This document shows, in pieces, positions 9,005 through 17,772 of a DNA stretch of 46,967 bases. The position numbers and the translations under genes were made by a program. This DNA comes from Acetobacter persici JCM 25330 (GTDB lineage: Bacteria > Pseudomonadota > Alphaproteobacteria > Acetobacterales > Acetobacteraceae). How positions within the stretch are numbered: position 1 is the first letter of the stretch; the number at the start of each line of letters is the position of its first letter. The notes under the pieces are model-generated. The model did no database searches. It saw nothing but the letters and a program-made list of their open reading frames with translations, and had not been told where the DNA came from. The stretch spans positions 1 through 46,967 of the forward strand of contig NZ_BAJW01000023.1 in assembly GCF_000613905.1 (NCBI RefSeq), written 5' to 3'.

Positions 9005-10095
9005 AAACAAAATCGCACGCCCCAACCCATGTTCTGCTGCGCTATCTCTCTGGCGTGCTGTTCAACCGTGTTCTGTTCAGTTGCGCCATTCTGGTCGGGC
9101 TGATGGAAATTCTGGCTCTGCTTGAACAGACCACCCCCATCCTGCAGCGGCATCTGGGTATTTCTGGTATCCTGACCTATGCGGGGATGCGGCTGCCCTT
9201 CCTGATGGCAGGTGCTTTGCCGCTTAGCGTGCTGATTGGCGCGCTTGTCATGCTCTCCCAGATGACGCTCGCCAGCGAGATGGCCATCCTCCAGGCCTCC
9301 GGCCTTTCCATGTGGGGCCTGTATAAGCGGCTTCTGCCAGCCACGCTGCTGATTGGTGTGATGGGCGTGATGCTGGATGATCAGGTCACCCCCCGGTCAG
9401 AACAGGCTCTGGCGGCGTGGTGGAACCGGACGGACCCGCACCCGGAAAACGGTCATGCCTTCTGGTTCCATGAAGGCGGGCGCATTGGCCATGTGAAATA
9501 TGTTGCGGATGGCGGGAACATGCTCTCGGGGCTTGATCTCTATACCCGCACGCCAGACGGCATGCTGCAGGAAGCCCTGCATGCGGACCGCGCGGATTAT
9601 ACCCATGCGCATGGCTGGCAGTTGCGCACCATCCGCCGTGTTCAGGTTGATGGGGATAAGACCGCCAGACTCCCGGTGGAGGACGATACCTCATGGCAGA
9701 CCACGCTGCATCCGTGGGACTTTATCCGTCTTTCGGCTGAAAACCCGCCTCTGTCCTCCGGCACCATTATCGGCATGCTGCGCGGGCGGCTCCCGTCTGA
9801 TTCCAGTCCCGGCTTCCTTCAGGCTGGCCTGCTGGAACGCTTCCTGCGCCCGGCCGCCATGATGGTATTGTTGTTGCTTGCCATGCCGGTAATCTATATT
9901 CCACCCCGGACAGGCACACGAAGCTGGGTCCCGGTCTGGTGTCTCGGGGCTGGCCTGCTGTTTATTATCGCGCAAGGGCTGTTACGGGCCATGGGCAACG
10001 CCGGACTTCTGCCCCCACCTGTTGCGACCATCCCCGGGTTGATTATTTTCACTCTGGGGGCAGTCACCGCGCTCCTGAGGAACGAAGCAAAATGA
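9001..10095 (+). CDS. lptG: LptG-like lipid export permease
   Basis: A 364-residue partner of the preceding gene, with the same six-helix and periplasmic jellyroll plan. Helices are visible at VLFNRVLFSCAILVGLMEIL, LPFLMAGALPLSVLIGALVM and LLPATLLIGVMGVML; the periplasmic part contains HVKYVADGGNMLSGLDLYT; three C-terminal helices start at AAMMVLLLLAMPVIYIP. The start is the GTG at 9001, which overlaps the upstream TGA as GTGA. The gene ends in ATGA with the hydroxylase. F/G pairs are obligate partners of an LptB2-type ATPase. None is encoded in the window, so the pair may share the housekeeping LptB. Confidence 0.83.
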   Translation: MKTKSHAPTHVLLRYLSGVLFNRVLFSCAILVGLMEILALLEQTTPILQRHLGISGILTYAGMRLPFLMAGALPLSVLIGALVMLSQMTLASEMAILQASGLSMWGLYKRLLPATLLIGVMGVMLDDQVTPRSEQALAAWWNRTDPHPENGHAFWFHEGGRIGHVKYVADGGNMLSGLDLYTRTPDGMLQEALHADRADYTHAHGWQLRTIRRVQVDGDKTARLPVEDDTSWQTTLHPWDFIRLSAENPPLSSGTIIGMLRGRLPSDSSPGFLQAGLLERFLRPAAMMVLLLLAMPVIYIPPRTGTRSWVPVWCLGAGLLFIIAQGLLRAMGNAGLLPPPVATIPGLIIFTLGAVTALLRNEAK

Positions 10096-10895
10096 GCGGC
10101 ACTCTGAATAACGCGACCATCCGCACGGGCCGGAGCTTTGATCTTGGCAAGATGAACCTCCGCCAGTTGTGGATCGCTTATCTGACCTACCCGACCATTC
10201 TGTTATATTTCGCGCTGGTTATTGCCAGCGTTGCGGCGGCAACCTGGTTTTTTGCCGGGTGGGGGCCGACGCTGGTTTCCATTCTGGCCGTCATACTGGT
10301 GTATCCGCTGGCGTGGTACTTACTGCATCGCTACGTGCTGCACGGGCGCGTTCTCTACAAAATGAAATGGACAGCCTCCCTGTGGAAGCGCATCCATTTT
10401 GACCACCATCAGGACCCGCATCTGCTGGACGTTCTGTTTGGTGCGCCCGTCACCACCCTGCCGACCATTGCCGTCATCACCATACCCATCGGGTATCTGA
10501 TTGGCGGCTGGGGCGCTGCGGCCACGGCTTTTGGCACCGGCGTGGCCATCACCTGCATTTATGAATTCTTCCACTGCATCCAGCATCTGAACTACAAGCC
10601 GCGCTCCGCATGGATCCAGCGTATGAAGGCGCGCCACGTTCTGCACCACTTCCATGATGAAGACGGTAATTTTGGCATTACCAGCTTTGTGGTGGACCGC
10701 GTGTTTGGCAGCTACTATCTGGACGCCAAAGCGCGCCCGCGCAGCCCGACGGTGTTCAATCTGGGATATGACGTCAAAGAAGCGCAGCGTTTTCCGTGGG
10801 TGATGGATCTGACAGGCTCCCCCCCGCGGGACCGGCCCGATGGCGCCCGCCCGGAAGCCAAACTGATGCGCGATACGTCCCAGCACGCTGCATGA
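10092..10895 (+). CDS. Fatty acid hydroxylase / sterol desaturase family membrane oxygenase
   Basis: A 267-residue integral membrane di-iron enzyme. The eight-histidine pattern of the family is present: HRYVLHG (near residue 77), HFDHH (near 99), HCIQH (near 160) and HVLHHFHD (near 181), with hydrophobic helices between. Members hydroxylate or desaturate acyl chains; fungal and bacterial relatives act on the 2-position of ceramide acyl chains or the 4-position of the sphingoid base. Sphingolipids of acetic acid bacteria are known to carry 2-hydroxy acyl groups, which makes ceramide 2-hydroxylation the most attractive role here. That is inferred from context. Both ends overlap neighbouring genes by four bases. 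Confidence 0.83.
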   Translation: MSGTLNNATIRTGRSFDLGKMNLRQLWIAYLTYPTILLYFALVIASVAAATWFFAGWGPTLVSILAVILVYPLAWYLLHRYVLHGRVLYKMKWTASLWKRIHFDHHQDPHLLDVLFGAPVTTLPTIAVITIPIGYLIGGWGAAATAFGTGVAITCIYEFFHCIQHLNYKPRSAWIQRMKARHVLHHFHDEDGNFGITSFVVDRVFGSYYLDAKARPRSPTVFNLGYDVKEAQRFPWVMDLTGSPPRDRPDGARPEAKLMRDTSQHAA

Positions 10896-11680
10896 CAACG
10901 GCACACGTGCCTCTGTCCGCCCTTATTCTGGCAGGCACGCGCCCCGGTGCGCCGGACCCCATGGCGCAGGCCGCGGGTGTTTCCCACAAAGCCATTCTGC
11001 CCGTAGGCGGCACGCCGATGATCCTGCGGGTGATCTCGGCACTTCAGGCCACACCGGGTATCGGGCGGATTGTTGTCTGCATTGATAACCCGGCTGTACT
11101 GGCCGGGATAATCCCGCCAGACATTGATATTCTCCCCGCAAGCCCGCATGGCCCCAGCGCCAGTGTGCTGGCGGGGCTGACACAGATGGGCACGCCCCTG
11201 CTTGTCACGACGGCGGACAATGCCCTGCTCCGCCCTGCATGGATTAGCGAATTTCTGGACAAATGCGGCCCTGATACGGATGTCGCCGCGGCCGTAGCGC
11301 CTGAAGCTGCTGTGCTGCGGGATGTGCCCGGTACGCGCCGCACCTTTATCCGGCTGGCCGATATGGCGTTTTCCGGATGCAATCTGTTCCTCTTCCGCAC
11401 ACCCGCGTCCTTGGCGGTTGCGGAACTCTGGCAGCATGTTGAAAAAAACCGCAAACATCCGTTGCGGATAGCCTGGCTCCTTGGTCCCGGCGTTTTGCTG
11501 CGTGCCCTGTGCAAAAAACTCACACGCGCGGCCCTGTGCAACCGCATTGGGGCGCTAACGGGCACAACGGCTGAACTGATTCCGCTTTCAGACGGACGGG
11601 CCGCCGTGGATGTTGATAAACCGGCTGATCTGGACCTGACGGAAAAGCTGATTGCCGCGGACGCCAGAGCGAACCCCTGA
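10892..11680 (+). CDS. MobA-like NTP transferase
   Basis: A 262-residue protein of the glycosyltransferase-A-fold nucleotidyltransferases. The N-terminal LSALILAGTRPGAPDPMA is a divergent form of the nucleotide-binding loop, followed by SHKAILPVGGTPMILRV (near residues 31-47, with the catalytic lysine), TTADNALLRP (near 105, metal-binding aspartate) and VDVDKPADL near the end. It would activate a small molecule with CTP or another nucleotide. Together with the CDP-alcohol-type transferase at 403 this could form a head-group activation and transfer pair; a phosphoglycerate cytidylyltransferase of this class has been proposed in Caulobacter ceramide head-group synthesis. The start overlaps the hydroxylase stop. 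Confidence 0.68.
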   Translation: MTTAHVPLSALILAGTRPGAPDPMAQAAGVSHKAILPVGGTPMILRVISALQATPGIGRIVVCIDNPAVLAGIIPPDIDILPASPHGPSASVLAGLTQMGTPLLVTTADNALLRPAWISEFLDKCGPDTDVAAAVAPEAAVLRDVPGTRRTFIRLADMAFSGCNLFLFRTPASLAVAELWQHVEKNRKHPLRIAWLLGPGVLLRALCKKLTRAALCNRIGALTGTTAELIPLSDGRAAVDVDKPADLDLTEKLIAADARANP

Positions 11681-11686
11681 TCTGCC

Positions 11687-12772
11687 ATGCGCATTGCTTA
11701 CCTTATCAATTCGACCGAAGGCGGCGGGGCGGCCTTCCCGGTGCCTGCCATTACCCGCGTGCTGCGCAACGCAGGGCATGAGGTTGCTGTTTTTGCGCTG
11801 ACCCGGCGGGATGGCAGAGCCATCAAACCCATGCAGGATGCCGGGCTGGAGCTGCGGGTGCGTGAGGGCGGCCGGAAAGACCATCTGGCGGCCCTGCTCT
11901 GGCTGAAACGCCAGATGGACCTCTGGCAGCCCACGCATTTATGGACATCTCTGACCCGTGCGACTTTGCTGGGGCAGATCATCGGGCAGATGCGGGGCAT
12001 CCCGGTGGCAAGCTGGCAACATTCCGCGCGGCTCCGCCCCCCTAACGGCACCTTGCTCCGGCTGCGGCGCAACGCCTCCTGCCTCTGGGTCGGAGATTCG
12101 CAATACGTGACGGATATCACCCGGCAGCAACTCCACATCCCGGCGGACCGCCTGATGTGCTGGCCAATTTTCCATGCCCGCGCCGATGGCCCTCAGGCCC
12201 GCCCATGGCAACAGGGAGAGCCTGTGCGTCTTGGGTCTCTGGGCCGCCTGCATCCGGTAAAAGGCTTTGATACCCTCTGCCTTGCGCTGGCCCGCCTCCA
12301 GCAGGCCGGACACACTCCCCCTTTCCATCTGACACTGGCGGGCGAAGGGGAAGAACGCCCGGCGCTGGAAGCCCTTATCCGGCAGCATGGATTACAGAAC
12401 CACGTCTCCCTGCCCGGCTTTTGTGACCAGACAGGGCCGTTTCTGGCAGCGCAACACCTCTACCTTCAGCCCTCCCACTGGGAAGGATTCTGCATGGCGG
12501 CGCATGAGGCCATGCAGGCAGGCCTCCCGGTGATTGCCTCTGCGGTCGGGGAACTTACCCATTCCATCCAGAACGGCGTTACCGGCTGGACCGTCCCGCC
12601 GAAAGACCCGGATGCGCTGGCAACAGCCCTCGCAATTGCCCTGGCTCAGCCTGAGCGGCTGGCGGACATGGGTCAGGCCGGACGAACCTATGTGCTGACC
12701 CATTTTAGTGAGGAAGCTTTTACGCATGCCGGGGAAGCCGTCCTGCACCGATTTGCCGCGCTGACAGCCTGA
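11687..12772 (+). CDS. Family 4 glycosyltransferase
   Basis: A 361-residue GT-B enzyme. The N-terminal acceptor domain begins IAYLINSTEGGGAAFPVPAI. The donor domain carries LGRLHPVKGFDTL (near residue 184), LAGEGEERPALEALI, and the E-x7-E motif in SHWEGFCMAAHEAMQAG (near 266). The gene follows the nucleotidyltransferase by six bases and ends the operon. A sugar transfer onto the lipid made by this locus is the simplest reading; acetic acid bacteria do make glycosylated sphingolipids. Donor and acceptor cannot be told from the sequence. Confidence 0.82.
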   Translation: MRIAYLINSTEGGGAAFPVPAITRVLRNAGHEVAVFALTRRDGRAIKPMQDAGLELRVREGGRKDHLAALLWLKRQMDLWQPTHLWTSLTRATLLGQIIGQMRGIPVASWQHSARLRPPNGTLLRLRRNASCLWVGDSQYVTDITRQQLHIPADRLMCWPIFHARADGPQARPWQQGEPVRLGSLGRLHPVKGFDTLCLALARLQQAGHTPPFHLTLAGEGEERPALEALIRQHGLQNHVSLPGFCDQTGPFLAAQHLYLQPSHWEGFCMAAHEAMQAGLPVIASAVGELTHSIQNGVTGWTVPPKDPDALATALAIALAQPERLADMGQAGRTYVLTHFSEEAFTHAGEAVLHRFAALTA

Positions 12773-12826
12773 CGAACTGACATATCCAGCAGGCGTGCAC
12801 AGACGGCAGGCGCGTCCGGCAGCCTC

Positions 12827-13498
12827 TTACCCCAGCAAAGCCATGACCTTTCCGGGCACCTCCGCCATACCCGTGGCACTTGCATCGGCTTCACGAGCAA
12901 AAGCAGGGTCACCATACCCCCACGCAGCAAACAGAGAACGGACGTTGCTGCCCCGTGCCGCGAGCAGATCGGGCATCATGTCTCCAATCATGACGGTAGA
13001 GGCGCGCTGCCCTCCGGCCAGCGCGATTGTCCCCAGCAGATGCGCCGGGTCAGGCTTTCTGGCTGAAAAACTATCCCCGGCCCCAATGCTGGCAAACAGC
13101 GGGGTCAGGTTGAAGGCATCAAGAATATGCCGGGCAGCCGCTTCCGGCTTGTTTGTACAAACCGCAAGCGTCCAGCCATGTTTCCGTAATGTCTCCAGTG
13201 CGTCTTCCGTGCCGGGAAACAGACGGGAAAGCCGTGTTGCACGAGGGGTGTAAAGGCTGAGAAACTGGCTCACGGTCTGTTCGGCGTTCAGTCCGGCACG
13301 TCCGTCCGGATCTGTGAGACGAATCAGGCTCTCCACCAGAGCATGCACACCATTGCCAATCATGCCGCGCACTGCCACGTCCGAAACCGGAGGCAGGCCG
13401 TGAGAGGCGAGGATTTCCCGCACACAGTCGGCAATATCCGGCAGGGAGTCCAGCAAGGTGCCGTCCATATCAAACACGGCCAGTCCTGACTGCGTCAT
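12827..13498 (-). CDS. gph: HAD-family phosphoglycolate phosphatase
   Basis: A 223-residue HAD hydrolase of the Gph/PGP type, which dephosphorylates 2-phosphoglycolate arising from DNA repair or oxygenase chemistry. All four HAD motifs are present: FDMDGTLLDS (nucleophile aspartate near residue 10), the CTNK threonine block, ARKPDP (lysine) and GDMMPDL (acidic pair), with a helical cap between the first two. AAGGATAAGAG precedes the ATG. It is divergent from glmU across a 110-base spacer containing the palindrome TTTTCGAAAA (13520-13529). Another small phosphate monoester could be the substrate. Confidence 0.8.
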   Translation of the reverse strand: MTQSGLAVFDMDGTLLDSLPDIADCVREILASHGLPPVSDVAVRGMIGNGVHALVESLIRLTDPDGRAGLNAEQTVSQFLSLYTPRATRLSRLFPGTEDALETLRKHGWTLAVCTNKPEAAARHILDAFNLTPLFASIGAGDSFSARKPDPAHLLGTIALAGGQRASTVMIGDMMPDLLAARGSNVRSLFAAWGYGDPAFAREADASATGMAEVPGKVMALLG

Positions 13499-13608
13499 CC
13501 GCTCTTATCCTTCTGTAAATTTTCGAAAAGTTTTATGATACACTCATAACATTATTCCCCGGCCAGACGTTTGACACCTGCCTGAGCTTGGCTTACCGCA
13601 AAGGGATC

Positions 13609-14955
13609 ATGACGTCTCCTTCCGCATCCCGTCCCGCCACTGCCGTCCTGCTTGCTGCCGGACTTGGCACCCGTATGAAATCCTCCCGTCCAAAGGCCAT
13701 GCAGCGTCTGGCAGGCAGGCCCATGCTGGCCCACCTGATAGCCAGTGCCGCAGAGGTTTTTGACCGGCTGGTCGTCGTCATAGGCCCGGAAATGGGCGAT
13801 GTGGCGGAACTCGCCGCACCCTACCCGGTTGTGATCCAGCATGAACGGCTGGGCACGGCACATGCCGCCTTGCAGGCCGAAGCCTATTTTGGCGATGGGG
13901 ATGTCGCTGTTCTGTATGCGGATAACCCGCTGATTTCCTCTGAAACGCTCACTCGCCTGCTGGAAGCGCGCCATGCGCCGGAAGTCGGGCTGGCCCTGCT
14001 GGCCATGCGCCCGGCAGAACCGGGCCGATACGGCCGCGTGATTGCGCAGGACGGGCTTGTAGAGCGGATTGTGGAATGGGCGGACGCCACGCCGGAAGAA
14101 CGGGCTGTGGATCTGTGCAACGCCGGGGTCCTGTGCGCGGACGCCTCCACCTTCCGCCGCTGGCTGCACAGCGTAAAAAATGACAACGCCAAGGGTGAAT
14201 TCTACCTGACCGATGTAGTGGATTGCGCTGTGGCCGATGGTGTGCGCGTCCATGCTGTGGAAGCGGCTGAAGATGAATTACGCGGTATCAATTCCCGCAT
14301 GGAACTGGCCGAGGCGGAAGCCGCTCTGCAAGCCCGCCTGCGCCAGAAGGCCATGGAAAACGGAGTAACGCTGGTTGCGCCGGAAACGGTGTTCTTCTGT
14401 GCCGACACAACACTTGCACCTGACGTTCTGGTAGAGCCCCATGTTGTCTTTGGTCCGGGTGTGACGGTGGAAAGCGGTGCCGAAATCCGGTCCTTCAGCC
14501 ATCTGGAAGGCTGCACCGTGCAGAAAGACGCCATTATTGGCCCGTATGCCCGCCTGCGTGCCGGCACCAGCATTGGGACCGGAGCCCGCGTCGGCAATTT
14601 TGTGGAAGTGAAAAACACCACACTGGGTGACGGCGCAAAAGCCAACCATCTGACCTATCTGGGGGATGCGTCCATCGGCGCACGTTCCAACATTGGCGCA
14701 GGGACCATCACCTGCAATTACGATGGCTTCTTCAAACACAAAACAACCATTGGGGACCGCGTTTTTGTAGGCTCCAACGCCATTCTGGTTGCCCCCGTCA
14801 GCATCGGCACCAATGCGCTGGTGGCGGCTGGCAGCGTGATTACCAAAGACGTGCCGGAGGACGCCATGGCCTTTGGCCGCCCCCGGCAGGAGAACAAGCC
14901 TGAACTGGGCAGACGCTTCAAGGAAACCCTGAAGGCCAGAAAGGAAAACGGCTGA
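13609..14955 (+). CDS. glmU: Bifunctional GlcN-1-P acetyltransferase / GlcNAc-1-P uridylyltransferase
   Basis: This 448-residue enzyme makes UDP-GlcNAc for peptidoglycan and lipid A. The N-terminal pyrophosphorylase domain shows LLAAGLGTRMKSSRPKAMQ (residues 12-30), GTAHAA and the YADNPL metal site. The C-terminal left-handed beta-helix has regular hexapeptides and the acetyltransferase block FVEVKNTTLGDGAKANHLTY with the catalytic histidine, then GAGTITCNYDG. The start at 13609 has AAAGGGA just before it, and an in-frame TTG at 13588 is less likely. The stop shares its last base with the ATG of glmS, giving tight coupling of the two hexosamine steps. Confidence 0.94.
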   Translation: MTSPSASRPATAVLLAAGLGTRMKSSRPKAMQRLAGRPMLAHLIASAAEVFDRLVVVIGPEMGDVAELAAPYPVVIQHERLGTAHAALQAEAYFGDGDVAVLYADNPLISSETLTRLLEARHAPEVGLALLAMRPAEPGRYGRVIAQDGLVERIVEWADATPEERAVDLCNAGVLCADASTFRRWLHSVKNDNAKGEFYLTDVVDCAVADGVRVHAVEAAEDELRGINSRMELAEAEAALQARLRQKAMENGVTLVAPETVFFCADTTLAPDVLVEPHVVFGPGVTVESGAEIRSFSHLEGCTVQKDAIIGPYARLRAGTSIGTGARVGNFVEVKNTTLGDGAKANHLTYLGDASIGARSNIGAGTITCNYDGFFKHKTTIGDRVFVGSNAILVAPVSIGTNALVAAGSVITKDVPEDAMAFGRPRQENKPELGRRFKETLKARKENG

Positions 14956-16776
14956 TGTGTGGCATATGCGGCGTTGTCGGCCTGCGACACGCAACCCCGA
15001 TTGTGTTTGAAGGTCTGCGCCGGCTGGAATATCGGGGCTATGACTCCGCAGGGATCGCAACGCTGGTGGATGGACGGGTTGAACGCCGCCGGGCAGCGGG
15101 CAAGCTGGATAATCTGGGCCGCCTGCTGGAAGACAATCCGCTGGCGGGTACCACCGGCATCGGCCACACGCGCTGGGCGACACACGGCGCACCCACAGCC
15201 TGCAACGCGCATCCGCACGGCACGGAACGCGTCGCCATTGTGCATAATGGCATTATCGAAAATTTCGAGACGCTGCGGCGTGAGCTTGAAGCCGTCGGCC
15301 AGGTTTTCCAGACGGAAACGGACAGCGAAACCATTGCCCTGATGGTGGATTTTTATCTCACGCAGGGTTACGCGCCGAGAGAAGCGGCCCTTAACACGTT
15401 AAAACGCCTTGAAGGCGCGTATGCCGTGGCCATGATTTTTGCGGGCCATGAAGGCTCATGATCGGGGCCTGCCATAGTGCCCCGCTGGCTGTCGGTTATG
15501 GCGACGGGGAAATGTTCCTGGGTTCTGACTCCCTCGCCCTAGCCCCGCTGACCCGCCGCATCACCTACATGGAAGACGGAGATTGCGTGGTGATCACCCC
15601 GTCCGGGGCTGAGTTCATCACCTTTGATGGCACGCCCGTCACCCGCAAGGAGCAGACGACGGCACTGGCCGCAGGCTCCATCGGGAAAGATGCTACCGCC
15701 ATTATATGGAAAAAGAGCTGCATGAGCATCCGCTGGTAATCGGCCAGACGCTCCAGCGCATGGTGGACCCGGCCAGCCGCCGCGTCATGCTGCCAGAAAT
15801 GCCGTTTGATCTGGCCTCCGTGCCCCGTGCCGTCATTACGGCCTGTGGTTCAGCGTTTTATGCGGGCATGATTGGCCGCTACTGGCTGGAAGACATTGCC
15901 CGCCTGCCGGTGGATATCGATGTCGCCAGTGAGATGCGCTACCGCAATCCGCCGCTGACGGCAGGCTCCCTCGGCCTGCTGATCTCCCAGTCCGGTGAGA
16001 CAGCGGATACGCTGGCCGCTCTGCGCAGCCTGCGGGAAAAAGCTGTCCATATTCTCTCTGTGCTCAATGTGGAGCACAGCACCATGGCGCGTGAGAGCGA
16101 TGTTGTGCTGGGCACTGTGGCCGGGCCGGAGATATCCGTCGCCTCCACCAAAGCCTTTACAGCCCAGCTTACCGTTCTGGCCTGCCTGAGCATCGCCGCT
16201 GCACGGGCCCGTGGCACGCTGGATGAAGCCGGGGAAGACGCTCTGGTTTCCGCCCTGCTGGATCTGCCAAGCCGTGCCGCGGAAGTGTTCACGCAAGGCC
16301 CCGCAATCCGCCGCATGGCACAGATTGTCGTGGAAGCGCGGGACGTGCTTTATCTGGGCCGTGGCAGCATGTTCCCCGTCGCGATGGAAGGGGCTCTGAA
16401 GCTCAAGGAAATCACCTATATCCATGCGGAAGCCTACGCGGCTGGCGAGATGAAGCACGGGCCGATTTCCCTGATTGACCGCACTGTGCCGATTGTTGCC
16501 AGCGCCCCCTACACGCCGCTCTTTGATAAGACGCTCTCCAACCTCCAGGAGGCGAAAGCACGCGGTGGTCGTCTGCTGGTCTTTACCGATACAAAAGGCG
16601 CGGACCGTGTTTCCGCTATTGCGGAAGACATGGTCATGCTGCCTCATGTGCATGATTTTGTAGCCCCCATCCTGCAAACCATTCCTGTGCAGATGCTGGC
16701 CTATGAGGTTGCCGTGCTGAAAGGCACGGACGTGGACCAGCCACGGAACCTCGCAAAGTCGGTCACAGTGGAATAA
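14955..16776 (+). CDS. glmS: Glutamine-fructose-6-phosphate aminotransferase (two frame breaks)
   Basis: Repaired, the protein has about 607 residues, normal for GlmS, which makes glucosamine-6-phosphate from fructose-6-phosphate and glutamine. The N-terminal nucleophile cysteine (MCGICGVVG), the glutaminase loop GHTRWATHGAP and VHNGIIEN are intact. Two SIS domains follow, with CGSAFYAG, SQSGETADTLAAL, GRGSMFPVAMEGALKLKE, EMKHGPISL and the C-terminal PRNLAKSVTVE. Frame breaks occur at about 15454 (GAAGGCTC, needs one more G) and about 15692 (GATGCTAC, needs one more G to read DGYRHYMEKE). GlmS is essential for wall synthesis, so the breaks are probably sequencing errors. No glmS ribozyme is expected or seen. 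Confidence 0.92.
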
Positions 16777-16795
16777 TACCCACGTAATACCCACG
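16774..16795 (+). repeat. Tandem 11-bp duplication at the glmS stop
   Basis: TAATACCCACG occurs twice back to back. The first TAA is the glmS stop codon, so the duplication adds a second, out-of-use copy directly after the gene. It is probably a slippage product. Confidence 0.6.
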
Positions 16796-16801
16796 TCCAG
16801 A

Positions 16802-16833
16802 GCCAGCCCCCGGTTCCAGTGTCCGGGGCTGGC
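16802..16833 (+). terminator. Hairpin after glmS
   Basis: The arms GCCAGCCCCCGG and CCGGGGCTGGC pair over 11 bases with one bulged C, around a nine-base loop. The sequence continues GACAGAATTTTA, so the T run is short and set back. It lies 25 bases after the glmS stop and is a likely transcription terminator for glmU-glmS. Confidence 0.6.
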
Positions 16834-16851
16834 GACAGAATTTTACGTCTG

Positions 16852-16910
16852 AAAAGCGTGCTGCGCGTAATACGCTGAGAATCCTCTCAGCATGCACGCC
16901 GCACGCTTTT
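16852..16910 (-). terminator. Nested hairpin after the DUF3108 gene
   Basis: The outer arms AAAAGCGTG (16852-16860) and CACGCTTTT (16902-16910) enclose an inner GCTGAG/CTCAGC hairpin. Read on the minus strand it starts six bases after the DUF3108 stop and ends in TTTT. The symmetric A/T ends would let it work in both directions between the convergent genes. Confidence 0.55.
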
Positions 16911-16915
16911 TCCGT

Positions 16916-17751
16916 TTAAGTTGTCTGCTGAGGCGGACAATCCAGAATGATGGTGATGCGGCCCATTTTCGGGTGATCAATTTCCACCCGGACAGCCACA
17001 AAACCCGCCTCTCCCACCTTTTCAAACCAGGCACGGCCCGGCTGAGGGTTCCGGAGCTTGCTGTTCTCGCTATTGAACTTGAAGCCTTCTGTCTGTTGCG
17101 CCACAAAATCACACCGCAGCGCATCATCCCCCCATTCCAGCGGTCCACCTGAGGGAATCCGCTGTAACCCTCCGGAATGCATGGAGAGCGTGCTCAGGCG
17201 CATCCCGTCGAATACTTTGGCTTTCCCGTCACAACTCTGGGTCGTACGGACCTGATGCAGCAGGTCCATCAGCACAGCGAGGGTATCAATCGCCCCTTTT
17301 TTGTCTGCATCCGGCACAGACTCGCGGTCTGTCTCCGCAGGGTCGAGTGTTGTGACTTCGGGCATCTGGTCCCGATATGTCAGAGAGACATGCCGATTCC
17401 TGCCACGGGACCAGCCCACACTGTCATAGGCTGAGGCTCGACGGCCTGCCCGTTAAAATGCCCCTGCGCGCTGGTCTGCAAATTGGTCTTCATGAACAGG
17501 CCGAAAAATCCGCCTGTTTTAATATGCGCCGCAACACCATACTGCGTCTCACTCAGGCGGTAGGATGCCTGAATATCCATCACCTTAAAGCCGTGCGCAT
17601 AGACACGATACTGAACCTGAGTCTGTGGCAGAACGCCTTCAGCTCGTGCCGCAGGTCCTGCGCCTCCGGCCAGCAGAAAACCGGCGCACAGGCCCGGCAC
17701 AAGAGACCTGAGAAGAGTGGTCCCACCGGACAGCAGACGTGAATGCTGCAT
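16916..17751 (-). CDS. DUF3108 exported protein (one frame break)
   Basis: About 278 residues. The N-terminus (RSLVPGLCAGFLLAGGAGPAA, then RAEG) is a classical signal peptide cleaved near ARA-EG, so the protein is periplasmic. The rest is the beta-rich DUF3108 fold with VQYRVYAHGFKVMDIQASY, GGFFGLFMKTNLQTSAQG and a C-terminal strand AVRVEIDHPKMGRITIILDC. Function is unknown; the fold is often compared with lipoprotein-carrier-like barrels. The frame breaks at about 17416, where one G added to TGTGGGCTGG gives VWGWSRGRNRHVSLTY. I chose the ATG at 17751 because AAGGA (17757-17761) lies five bases before it; the TTG at 17766 lacks a site. The gene starts 21 bases after the IclR gene ends. Confidence 0.75.
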
Positions 17752-17772
17752 AATATTCCTTTTCAAACGAGA

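Noticed and set aside
15410..15470. Programmed frameshifting in glmS
   Set aside because: There is no slippery heptamer or downstream structure at either break, and two breaks in one gene fit the window-wide pattern of missing G or C bases.
16774..16833. An insertion or attachment site at the glmS end
   Set aside because: The glmS 3' end is a known Tn7 target, but the only duplication is an 11-base tandem without transposon ends or foreign genes.
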